In this document: positions 44,912 to 54,511 of the stretch, in pieces | How the letters are laid out: each line of letters begins with the position of its first letter | Position numbering within the stretch: position 1 is the stretch's first letter | NCBI GenBank assembly: GCA_009760855.2 | Contig: WPIO01000015.1 | Coordinates: 6,416,501 to 6,480,500 of the forward strand | From: Cristatella mucedo | Taxonomy: Eukaryota; Bryozoa; Phylactolaemata; Cristatellidae | DNA: 64,000 nt | Reading direction: 5' to 3' | The notes under the pieces: model-generated | What the model was told of the DNA's origin: nothing | What the model saw: only the letters and a program-made list of their open reading frames with translations | Databases searched by the model: none | Program-made: the position numbers and the translations under genes

Positions 44912-46099
44912 AGAACCGCATCTGCATAGAAGCGAAAGCCTGGATTCTTGGCTTTTCCTTCAATGCATTTCACACTCGGCAGTACTATTTATTTTTAATC
45001 TTCCCTGCCCACCTGCACGTCGAATTCTCTCAAATTCCTAACTGCATTTATTGATGACATTCGCACAAGCTTTCTTAAATTTAATAAAAATAGAACCAAT
45101 TTTCTGTTTATGGGCAAACTGAGTGGATTTAGATACTGGAAAGGTTAATACTCAAATAGACTTGCAAAAATCTTTGCTGGTTAATCTGCACTAAATTTAA
45201 GAGTCTTGTTCCCGAGTGACCTTTCACTAGACTTTCATCAGCTCTAAAGTCAATTTGGCCTACTTTCAGCTACATAAGATTACAAAAATTAAGGCTTGCT
45301 TAGACAAGATTCCGCACCTAAATAGGTCAGTGCATTCGTAATATCCCGACTTCCCTTGCACAACTCTTTCTGGTCTACTGTTTGCTCAATCAGGCACTTA
45401 CAACTTGTGTAAAACTCTGCATCTAGGCTTTACTCTCATGAGCGTCTCAGTTGTTACATGATGCCACTTTTCGCGCACATGCCCTGACACCCAGTCAAGC
45501 AAAGCATCAACCTCAAGGTTCGGGCACTCACTGATAAGACTTTCTTCTTTGGCTCTAGCTTAACTCTCAGATCTACTCCTTCATCAGGGTAAACTTGTGA
45601 CTTTTGTAAAGTTACAGACGGAGATCATCATTACATTACATAAACGTCGTAGTCGTACCACTTGCATTTCGGAATCTAATCGTCTATCTATACCTCGTAC
45701 GAACCGGAAGTCGTTGGGACGCTGTGATTTTAGTTCACCTGCTCCTAAAGCCTGGATTGCACTTCCGACTTGCGTCACCATATCCCCTGACTTAACTGCA
45801 TTTAAAAAGTAACTGGAAAAGCGTCTATTTACATTTTAGCATATTATTGATCGCTGAGATTTATCCTAACCACTCTTATGTGCACTGACATTGTGCATTC
45901 TGCCACTAACCATATTGGCATGCCGACCCTGTGCTGGTCACCCTTAGCTGTGTTAAGGTCGTTGTAATTAAGCACGATAGCACTAGCCATTCGACCGTGC
46001 TTCTTTTGCAGGAAATGTAAAGTACCTAGAAAGAGATTGAGTTATCTGAAGGGGTGTTATCACACATGTTATTGTTATTATTTTTATTAAAGTCAAGGA

Positions 46100-46330
46100 A
46101 GCTGGGGGCATAATCATAAGCAAGTTCAAACTTTTGGTGCATTCAAACTGAAGGTGGAATCCTCGTGAGACTTTAATCTAGTTACAGGTAATGCGTATGA
46201 GTAATTTGAAGTCGAGCAGTGGTGAGCTTGGCTTTCATATAATCGACTAGATTGTGTTTGACAATGACATACACTAAAGTGAGAGTGTAGGTTGTGAACA
46301 GAAAAGGACCTCCGACCGATCACCACATTT
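46100..46330 (-). mobile_element. LINE-A relic, internally deleted
   Basis: Minus-strand frames give LKSHEDSTFSLNAPKV (the ORF2 end) and, in another frame, FLFTTYTLTLVYVIVKHNL (the VLFTVYTLPLADVIAKHNL region). Both are strongly diverged. Confidence 0.55.
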
Positions 46331-46955
46331 GAAATGTTACTCTAACGATATATGGCCTATTGCATATCTACTCTGCCTATTTCCATTTACATCTTGAATC
46401 TGCATATAGTAATTTGCATCACCACTTCGGCAGCTCACGGATGCAAGATCCAGGCAAGCTTAGGGGTAAGTCAGAGATCAGTTCTGCTCGTCGAGAGGAG
46501 TATAAGAAGCTGTAACTTTATTAAATACTGCTGAGATTGCCTGGGATGACCAGCAGTCTGGTTGCAATCTGAAATCATTGCAAAAAGTTCATTCCATACC
46601 TGAATCAGGCCATTCTATGCTCGGAACGATTTGATCCAGATCGCTAATTTGTTATATAAATGAAAACTTACCACAATTGAGTGCTTTCAAATCACCAAAT
46701 CGGTCAGAGAAAATTGAAAATGTGACTGCGGCCAAACAGGCAGTGAATCAGGAGGGAATTCTGCACGGTCAGTAGTCATCCGTTGTAAAAGAAATGGGCT
46801 GACACTGAGGAAAAACGCTATTGAACAACATTGTTGGTGTAAGCTCAAGAGCGGCATCAACTCAGGGAAATACTTCAAATCTACTAGGCTCAACATCACA
46901 GATGTACTTAATTTAACTGCTTAATGTGATATCCTCGTTTAAGGTGGCAAGCGTG
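46331..46955. other. no recognised gene or repeat
   Basis: Short frames only, such as the minus-strand frame at 46687-46899. Nothing recognisable. Confidence 0.4.
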
Positions 46956-47160
46956 TTAGGGTTCTTAGAGTCGACTTGATTGTCGAGCAGATTTGGCGAT
47001 CTAGTGAAAGCTCAATGTGGAATAGAACAATCAGACTGTGCCCACAAGCGATGGTAGATGAGCTGAATGGTTCATAATGAATTTTAAACTTTCCAATTTC
47101 TATGTGAAACTACGTTTGTACGTAGCTAGTTCGTTGGGTCACAATTAGGATAATAATGAT
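46956..47160 (-). mobile_element. LINE-A relic
   Basis: Diverged match to the region around the VKSAYFQ and FLKLNDDKT codons of LINE-A (cgacttgattgtcgagcaga, gctagttcgttgg) on the minus strand. Confidence 0.5.
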
Positions 47161-47169
47161 AGTAATAAT

Positions 47170-48568
47170 ATTAAATTTAATATATAACGTAATGTAATGT
47201 AATGTATCTCCGTCTGTAACTCCACAAAGTCACAAAGACCATGTGGGTGTTAGCATGAGAGTTTAGCCCACTCACAGCCTATGCGGCTTCCAGTACGCAT
47301 TCAGTAGCCAACAGACTTCGTCTCACGAAACAAAGAGAATGTGGGAAGCATAGCAGAGTCAGAAGAGCAGTTGAGGTAGTGATTAGCGTGAAAGTAGCAG
47401 CTCAGGACCACTGAAAAGGGTGAGCCATAGTCGGCAGTAGGATAGTAGTTGTCGTTGCATAAGAATTGAGGAAGCAAGTTCCACCGTCTAGGACCTACAG
47501 AGCTAAAGCTTCTGTCACTAACGGTCTTAAAGCGGAGGAATTAAAATGCTAATTTATTGTCCACACAGGACCTGAGGGCACGAACTGGCTGAAACTGATG
47601 CAGAAGTTCAGCTAGGTACGAAGGAGCCAAGCCGTGGCGGGGCTTGTGGGTCAGCTTAAGAATTTTACTCTGTATCCGTTGCTCAACCGGCATCCATCCT
47701 AGCTCTTATAGCAAAGGAAACACGCCTCAAACCGCTGGGACTTGAAGACTAGACCTGCAGCCATATTCAAATTCCGCTGCAGTGGCCTAATAGCTTTCTT
47801 TGGAAGCCCAGCCAAAAGTGAATTACAATAATCAAGCCGAGACGGAACTAAAGAGCTAGTTAAATCTTTTACAAGCCACTGTGTGAGGCACCTCCTAATC
47901 TTGGATAGGGATCGGACGTGATGGCTAGCTGTAGAGGCAGTCTTCTGAATGGAGCTTTCAAAATTAAGGCAGTTCTCGAAAACGACACCTAAGTTTTGAT
48001 TACGTGGTGATGGTCACACAATAGCATCACCTATTAGATGACCAAAGCTTTTTAATCCAGCCACACGCTTATGGTGTCGTATGAGCAGCAGTTCGGTTTT
48101 ATCATCATTTAATTTCAGGAAGTTTTCTGACATCCAGGATCAAATATCGGCAAGGCAAGCATTCAGTTTTTCAGCTGCCGCAGCAGATTCCGATGGCTTG
48201 AATACAAATACAACTGAGTATCATCAGCATAGAAGTGATATCCTATTCCAGGGGCCTTACAAACTTTTTCCAGAGATTGTGTGAGATTCCAGAGATTCCA
48301 GAGATGGAATGAAGAACATCAAGGGACCGAGTACAGACCCTTGAGGGACTCCACAGGTGACCCTTCTCGTTTGCGAGACCTGACCCCCCCCCCCACTCGA
48401 CAAGGATTGAACCCGATCAGACGAGTACGATTTAAACCATGCGAGTGCTTCGTCTGCCAGACCGATTGCTATTCTCAATCGTTCAAACAGAACCTCTTGA
48501 TTAACGGTGTCGAAGGCAGCAGACAGATCTAGCAGAGCTAGGGCAGTGACATTCCGGTCGTCGTTGCC
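47170..48568 (-). mobile_element. LINE-B copy, 5'-truncated
   Basis: The 3' tail (TAATG)n at 47189-47207 is followed on the minus strand by the 3' UTR, the RT tail and the RT core (GVPQGSVLGPLMF near 48330). Frames are broken, and a C10 tract sits at 48384-48393. It is truncated at about 48568 in the LLDLSAAFDT region. Confidence 0.85.
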
Positions 48569-49110
48569 ACATAGAATTGTACTCTAGAGTAGGCGGACCC
48601 ACTGACATCCGATACGTCGGGCTGGGCGTCGCCTTGCCCCGGAAGAGTAAAGCCTGGGGTCAGCTCCCAGAGTTCCGATGACGGGAACTAGGTACAACGT
48701 GCTAGCTTTTTTTTCGGCGGAAGCTCTCAACGATGTTGGACGGAGTCCTGCGACGGTGCGACTGTGGAAGCCGACAGCACTAAGACGTTTGTTTGCACTT
48801 CCGGCGTCATCCAGCACCCCTGTAGTTTACCTTGTATAGGACCTTCCTCTGTAGGCTTGTTTAGTGCCCTCGCTTGTATAGCGCATGCGTGTGTATTATA
48901 TAAAGTGTAGTGTACCCGATCGATCACGTGTGAATCACTGTTACCGGAGGGCCCGGCCTAACGACCCAGAATGGACATAGATAGTAGCGAGCCATAGTGG
49001 GAGTTAGCCGCTGGCCCCTTGAACTCGGCTACAGAATGTCATCGTTTACACGGAAGAGAGCAGTTTCAGTGGAGTGCTGCCTCTTGAACTCTGATTGAAA
49101 TGTTTCTTGC
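48569..49110. other. unexplained GC-rich segment with TATA-like core
   Basis: Bordered by LINE-B and LINE-A. It contains gcgcatgcg (about 48881-48889) and TATATAAAG (about 48897-48905), a promoter-like pair, and minus-strand frames at 48584-48817 with no known motif. A solo LTR or a promoter fragment are possible, neither proven. Confidence 0.35.
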
Positions 49111-49114
49111 ATTC

Positions 49115-49990
49115 CATTCTTTAGCCCCGCAGAGAACTCAATCTCTTTCTTTGCAATTTACATTTGCTTCAAATAAGCACTATCGAATGGTTAGTCGTAC
49201 CATCCTCAATAAACAACAAGAATAACGTGGTTATGGGTGACATGCAAGGGTTAGCTAGCCATTTTGGTTAGTGGCAGCTTGCACAGCGTCAGCACGCATA
49301 AGCAAAAGAAGAAAAAATCAGTGGGATTTACTAAATGCTTATAGATAGATGTGCTTTTAGTTTTTTTTTAAGGAGAACGTATCAGATGCCATGACGCAAG
49401 TCGGGATTGAGTTTCAGGCTTAGGGAGCATACGAACTAAAGGCACGGTCTCCAAAGGATTTGAGGTTTGCATAAGGTATTGGCAAACAGTTAGATTCCGA
49501 AAAGCGGGTGGTACGACTCTTAGCGATTATTCTTAGGTGGGGGAAAAAACTTGTTAGGCAGGCTCGAGAAAAAGAACGAAAGATCCTAAAAGTGAGTGAC
49601 CAAACCTCAAGTGGATGCATTGCTTGACTTGAAGCCATAGCAGGTCAGTGAGAAGTGGCGAGATGTAACAACTGCATCGCTCACTACAGACACACCTAGC
49701 TGCTGAGTTTTGCACCAGCTGTAAGAGCGTAAGTGCACAGGCTAATAGACCAGCAAGCAGTGAGTTACATAAGTCGAGAAGAAATGCCACAAATTCATAG
49801 ACCAATCTATATGTGGTATCATTGTCCAGACAGGCCAAAATTTTACCAATATTATATAGCTGAAAGTAGCTGGACTTGACTATCGAGCTGATGTAGTCGT
49901 CTAATGAAATTTCACTTTGGAATATGACACCTACATTTCGTCAGATGCAAAAAGTGATATGCTGGAAGAGCCCATTTTAAGAGATTTGCG
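49115..49990 (-). mobile_element. LINE-A 3' fragment
   Basis: Tail hairpin region (agccccgcagagaactcaat and following), 3' UTR and RT tail in broken minus-strand frames. It has no clear microsatellite tail. Confidence 0.75.
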
Positions 49991-50109
49991 TCTCACTTTC
50001 CCTTTTCGCGCCGGAAGCCTCTTATGTTTTAACTGTGCTACATAAATTCTCAAGCTTAACATCCACATAGTGATCCTTGACACTTTTACACAGACACCTA
50101 CTAAAGTTA

Positions 50110-50575
50110 CAGAGTTGTCGTGAGACCTATTGGCACCCGGGGACGAAACCATAAAGGTGACCCTTCCGTTAGACAAAAATTATTGCAAAATAGCTGCACC
50201 ACAGAAGAAATGCAAACAGTGCATGCTAGAAGGCACATGGGGTCGAGAAATCTTTACTAACTGTTGTGCAGGTACACAGTAGCAATCGCAGCTTAAAATT
50301 GGGTGCATTTTTCTGGCCTTGAAGTGGCCAACTTGTGTATTACAATGTCAGTCACTTTTTCCCCAGTTTCGTTCTTTATGCATAAAAAAGCCAAATCGGA
50401 GAATCGCTCTTACTCCATTGATGCTCTCTGATTAAAGAGGATTGTCTTCAGATTTCAAAACGAACATTCACAACTGGCAACTGATACAGCCGTGGTGAGA
50501 AAAACTTCCATAGCAACTCTCATATTAGAAAAAAGTCTAGAAAGACACTAGTTCCAGTGGTGTCTTGTGGAGTCA
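50110..50575 (-). mobile_element. hAT (ZMYM1-like) second copy, 3' part
   Basis: Starts cagagttgtcgtgagacc, with gcacccggggac shortly after. It aligns to the 28332 end of the larger copy (gcaccacagaagaaatgcaa, catgctagaaggcaca). It covers only the transposase C-terminal region and is decayed. Confidence 0.65.
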
Positions 50576-50594
50576 AGTTGTGACATATACTCCA

Positions 50595-51256
50595 ACAATA
50601 ATAATAAATTTGATATAGCATCCCTAGAGAACGCAATCTCTCTCTGTGCACTTTAAATTTGCTGCAAAGGAAGCGAGATCTAACAGTTAGTGTTAGCACA
50701 CAATAAGCAACAAGAACAACATAGTTAGGGGTGACATCCATAGGATCAGCATCCACATGTGGTTGAAAATAGTGACTGCATGCACAATGTCAGCACATAT
50801 AAGCACATGCAGCACGAATCACGGGGACCTGCTGAATTTTTTTATTAATAAATGCGTTTTTCCGTGTCTTTTTAAATGAGAACAAATCAGAAGATGTCGT
50901 GACTCAAGTCAGGAGTGAGTTAAAGGCTTTGGGGGCATACAACTTAAAGGCGAGGTCTTTTCCTAAGGATTTGAGATCCGTACAAGGTATGTGTAAACCA
51001 TTAGACTTTGAGAAAGCAAGTAGTACAATGCTTAGCCTTGTGGGGGAGTAGATCTGATGGGTAGGCTGAAGCCACAGAACGAAAGAACCTAAAGTGAGTG
51101 AAAAAACCTTGAAGTCGATGCTTTGCTTGACTATGAGCCAGAGCATGTCGGCGAGAGGTGGTGTGATGTGGCAACTGCATGCCCACGACTGACAAGCCTA
51201 GATCCAGAATCTTGCACCAGCTGTTAGCACCGGAGTGCACAGGCCAGTAGACCAGC
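50595..51256 (-). mobile_element. LINE-A 3' fragment (left of nested insertion)
   Basis: (AAT)n tail, hairpin region, 3' UTR and RT tail on the minus strand. It is interrupted at about 51256 by a plus-strand LINE-A 3' end and continues at 51475. Confidence 0.8.
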
Positions 51257-51474
51257 ACTCCTCTGGGTGCTGACACTGTGCATGCTGCCACTAATTAAAC
51301 TGGCATGCCGACCTTGTGCATGACAACCCTGACCATGTTATTCCTGAGGTTTATCGAGCATGATACCGCTGCCATTCAACCGCTCTTCCGTAGCAGCAAA
51401 TGTAAAGTGCTAAGAAAGAGACTCGCTCCGTTGATGACGGTATATCAAATGCATAAGTATTAATATTATTATTA
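51257..51474 (+). mobile_element. LINE-A 3' end inserted in a minus-strand LINE-A
   Basis: About 215 bp of LINE-A 3' UTR in plus orientation, with hairpin remnant and tail taatattattatt. The host LINE reads agaccagca before it and aagcagttgag after it, consistent with a short target duplication (agca). Confidence 0.8.
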
Positions 51475-51785
51475 AGCAGTTGAGTTACTGAAGTCAAGCA
51501 GGGTCACAAATGTATGGAATTACAGAGCTGTAGCTATGTAACTGAAAGTAGGAAAACTTGACTTCGGGGATGATATGTCGTCTAATGATAGGTCACTTTG
51601 GAACATGACACCTAGATTGCATGCAGCTTCAACAGGAGATATGCTGGAAGAGCCGATTTTGAGCATTGGCCTTTCCAATTTCGAAGTAATACTTGGTTAG
51701 CATATTGCTAGTAAGTTGGTTCTATCATTATTCAATTCAAGAAAGTTTGCTGCAATCCATGTGGGGTTATCAGCAATATATGCAG
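51475..51785 (-). mobile_element. LINE-A fragment (right of nested insertion)
   Basis: Continuation of the 50595 copy through the VKSAYFQ and LNDDKT regions, in broken frames. Confidence 0.75.
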
Positions 51786-51787
51786 CC

Positions 51788-52070
51788 AGGAATGGAACTC
51801 ACTTCCATAATTCTTATGCAAGTACATCTAATCGCCTACAGCTGACGATGGCACATCCTTTCCAGCCGTCCTGAGCTGCCATTTCCATGCTACTTAGTAC
51901 CTCAACACTCACTAGACTTACCTATGAATCTTACTTTCTCTTTATTTCGTGAAATGAAGTCAGTTGGTTACCGAATACTTACCTAAAGACGTTTAGGCTT
52001 TGAGTAAGCTGTGCTAAACTCTCCAGCTTCACAACCATATAGTCTTTATTGAACTACAGACAGAGATACA
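51788..52070 (+). mobile_element. LINE-B 3' end
   Basis: Matches the last ORF2 codons and 3' UTR of LINE-B (tggaactcacttccataatt, gtgaaatgaagtcagttggt, acagacagagatacataag). It has many substitutions. Confidence 0.75.
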
Positions 52071-52084
52071 TAAGAAAATCACAG

Positions 52085-52247
52085 CTGATTAAACAGCCTC
52101 TTTTTGTATAGCGACAGAAGAGCCTTTACGGCTATCACCACCGCTTGCAGTGGCGATAAAGAATCGCCCACCGTAGGAATTGAACCCACGACCTCGGGAT
52201 CGAGGTCGTGAAAGCAACCGCCTTACCTAGTGTGCCATCACGGCTCA
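52085..52247 (-). mobile_element. SINE-2, best copy
   Basis: Minus strand: head tgagccgtgatggcacacta, box-B-like gtcgtgggttcaattcc, body ggtggtgatagccgtaaagg, end aaaaagaggctgtttaatca. A perfect 10-bp inverted repeat with 4-nt loop (52187-52196 with 52201-52210, cacgacctcg/cgaggtcgtg) lies just before box B. Confidence 0.8.
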
Positions 52248-52257
52248 CCATACATAA

Positions 52258-53895
52258 TAATTATAATAATATTGCACTTGATAAAGCGCCCTCAGAGAAC
52301 TTAATCTCTTTCTAGGCGCTTTACATTTGCTGCAAAGTGATATGCAATAGAATAGTAAGTAAAATCATGCTTGAAAAACAAACAAAATGAATAATATGGT
52401 TAGGGGTGACATGCACAGGGTCAGCATGCAAATGTGGTTAGTGGCAGCATGCACAGTGTCAGCACGCATAAGCACAACAAGGACGAATCACAGGGACCCA
52501 CTAAATGCTGTCCTAAATAGGTGTGTTTTTAAGTTTCTTTTAAATGTGGTCAGGTCAGGGGATGTTCTGACGCAAGTCGGTAGGGAGTTCCAGGCTTTGG
52601 GAGCATACGAGCTAAATGCACGGTCTCCAAAGGATTTGAGATTTGTACGAGGTATTTGTAGACTGTTGGATTCCGAAAAGCGAGTGGTACGATGCTTTGC
52701 CTGATGGGGTAGTATATCTGAAAGATAGGCTGGAGCCATAGAATGAAGAGACCTAAAAGTGAGCGACAAAACCTTGAAGTCAATCCGTTGCTTGACTGGT
52801 AGCCAGTGCAGGTCGGCGAGAAGTGGAGTAATGTGGCAACTGCGACGCTCACGACAGACAAGCCTAGCTGCAGAGTTTTGCACCAGCTGCAATCGCCTGA
52901 TCGCACATGCTGGTAGGCCAGTAAGCAGTGAGTTGCAGAAGTCGAGACGAGATGTCACGAATGCATGGACCAACTTGGACGTGGTGTCTTTATCTAAACA
53001 AGCCCTAATTTTAGCAATGTTATGAAGCTGAAAATAGGCGGATTTGACTGTGGAGCTGACATGGTCGTCTAACGAGAGGTCGCTTTGGAATATGACACTT
53101 AGATTTCGAGCTGATTCAACCGGAGATATGCTGACAGAGCCAACTTTGAGAGTCAGCCTTTCTAATGTGTGAATCACACTGGGTTTGCCCATAACTAGTA
53201 AGTTAGTTTTATCATCGTTTAGTTTTAGAAAATTTGCTGCCATCCATTTACGGATGTCATCAATGCATGCTTCAAGTGAGTTGAGAGAATTTGAGGTGCT
53301 CGAAGGCTGGGAGTGATCAAAGCTAAGGTACAACTGAGTGTCATCTGCATAGAAGTGAAAGCCTAGATTGTGCTTGGCAATCACATCAGCAAGAGGGAGA
53401 GTATAAACGGTGAAAAGGACCGGACCTAGCACAGAGCCCTGAGGTACTCCATATTTTAGAGGTACTTCAGATGATCTTTGTCCATTCACTTCAACACTCT
53501 GGAGTCTCCCACTGAGATAGGACCTGAACCACTGCAGAGCAGTGCCAGTGATGCCCAGGCGAGATGAGAGGCGCTCTAGAAGTACTTTGTGATCGATGGT
53601 ATCAAAAGCTGCCGAAAGATCGCGCAAAACAAGCAGAGACACTCTACCCATGTCCGCATTCCTAAGTAGGTCATTGTATACCCGAAGCAATGCTGACTCT
53701 GTGGAGTGATTAGCTCTAAAGCCAGACTGGAACTTACTAGCAAGGTGTGAGGTTTCGATATACGAGTTCAGCTGGTCTGCCACGACCCGTTCCAGTGTCT
53801 TTGATAGGAATGGTAGAGGGGAGACTGGGCGGTAGTCGCTCAAGTTCTCTTGGTCTAGTGTAGCTTTCTTGAGAAGTGGCATATACAGAGCGCCC
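52258..53895 (-). mobile_element. LINE-A, best-preserved copy
   Basis: 3' end with (ATT)n tail and perfect two-stem hairpin (outer AAAGCGCC/GGCGCTTT, 52283-52290 with 52315-52322; inner AGAGA/TCTCT). About 190 bp of 3' UTR and a 464-codon open RT frame follow. The 5' truncation is near 53890. It serves here as the reference copy for the family. Confidence 0.92.
52488..53882 (-). CDS. LINE-A ORF2 C-terminal part: reverse transcriptase, open frame
   Basis: Reverse transcriptase part of ORF2 of an L2/CR1-group non-LTR retrotransposon, which copies element RNA into DNA at the target site. The frame is open for 464 codons. RT motifs in order: LSDYRPVSPLPFLSKTLE (residues about 14-31), AAFDTIDH with a catalytic Asp (about 91-98), GVPQGSVLGP (145-154), HFYADDTQLY with the catalytic Asp pair (about 176-185), FLKLNDDKT further on. 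A C-terminal region follows with [13 protein letters not shown] and [19 protein letters not shown]. One box reads LRDLS where other copies have LLDLS. The endonuclease and ORF1 are missing through truncation, so this copy cannot move alone. The ATG at its start is an internal Met, not the true start. Confidence 0.9.
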   Translation of the reverse strand: MPLLKKATLDQENLSDYRPVSPLPFLSKTLERVVADQLNSYIETSHLASKFQSGFRANHSTESALLRVYNDLLRNADMGRVSLLVLRDLSAAFDTIDHKVLLERLSSRLGITGTALQWFRSYLSGRLQSVEVNGQRSSEVPLKYGVPQGSVLGPVLFTVYTLPLADVIAKHNLGFHFYADDTQLYLSFDHSQPSSTSNSLNSLEACIDDIRKWMAANFLKLNDDKTNLLVMGKPSVIHTLERLTLKVGSVSISPVESARNLSVIFQSDLSLDDHVSSTVKSAYFQLHNIAKIRACLDKDTTSKLVHAFVTSRLDFCNSLLTGLPACAIRRLQLVQNSAARLVCRERRSCHITPLLADLHWLPVKQRIDFKVLSLTFRSLHSMAPAYLSDILPHQAKHRTTRFSESNSLQIPRTNLKSFGDRAFSSYAPKAWNSLPTCVRTSPDLTTFKRNLKTHLFRTAFSGSL

Positions 53896-54250
53896 TTTTT
53901 GTTGCTATCTAATCCTGGCTTTCTTTATGGACAAACGATCCAAATTCATGAATTTCTCAAAAGGAACGCCTCTCGACGAGCCTCTAGACGACTGTGTTGG
54001 CTTAGTAACTTCTCCCTTGACGTTGAGCAGTGACTTGGCTCGGCCACTTGAGCTCATGCAGAGCTTGAGGAGCTGAAGAAGAAGGAGAGCAGAAGTTTTA
54101 GTATCTGCAAAGCGGCCCAGAACTTTCAGCCGGAACCTCTCAACACCAGTAGGGAAGGACGATTTTGGTACCCAATACAAGGTGGGCAGTAGGAAGGAGA
54201 GGAAAGCCGATTATGCAGATACGATCACATTTATTAGCATGCAGCCTTAA
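53896..54250 (-). other. unidentified segment with a 91-codon frame
   Basis: Between the truncated LINE-A and the innexin. The minus-strand frame 53905-54180 reads VERFRLKVLGRF, TSALLLLQLLKLCMSSSGRA and VPFEKFMNLDRLSIKKARIR and then stops. Its composition is protein-like, but I recognise no domain. No clear acceptor precedes it, and it lies beyond an AATAAA of the innexin, so it could be a relic, a separate exon, or chance. Confidence 0.35.
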
Positions 54251-54358
54251 ACGTCATCGTCCATCAAAGTAGTCAATTTTATGTATTGTGTTTCCTACAG
54301 ATCCCAAATCAACAACTGGGTAAACTTAATATAATCTTTTTGCACTGCTGCAATGAAC

Positions 54359-54364
54359 TTTATT
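54359..54364 (-). terminator. polyadenylation signal of the innexin gene
   Basis: AATAAA on the minus strand (tttatt on plus), 148 bp downstream of the innexin stop. Another AATAAA lies at 54230-54235. Confidence 0.5.
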
Positions 54365-54511
54365 GTAAGTCTGAAATACAGCCAACAGATTTTCTTTGTA
54401 ACCGACCAGTGAAGTTCTGTGATAAATGCACTACAGATTTCTGACGGAAAAAACATGGCTCACACCAAATATTGACATTGGTCATCCAAGACGTTAACAT
54501 ACTTCTCGATC

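Larger units (their letters stand above)
42250..46085 (+). mobile_element. LINE-A, longest but heavily rearranged copy
   Basis: Plus-strand pieces run from an endonuclease end (VDCSTHIKGHIADQMF near 42610-42660) through the linker and RT to the 3' hairpin and (ATT)n tail at 46000-46085. It is interrupted by LINE-B (43465-43738), a captured GC-rich segment (44021-44434) and the SPIN-like MITE with an inverted LINE piece (44724-44956). Frames are broken throughout. Confidence 0.8.
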
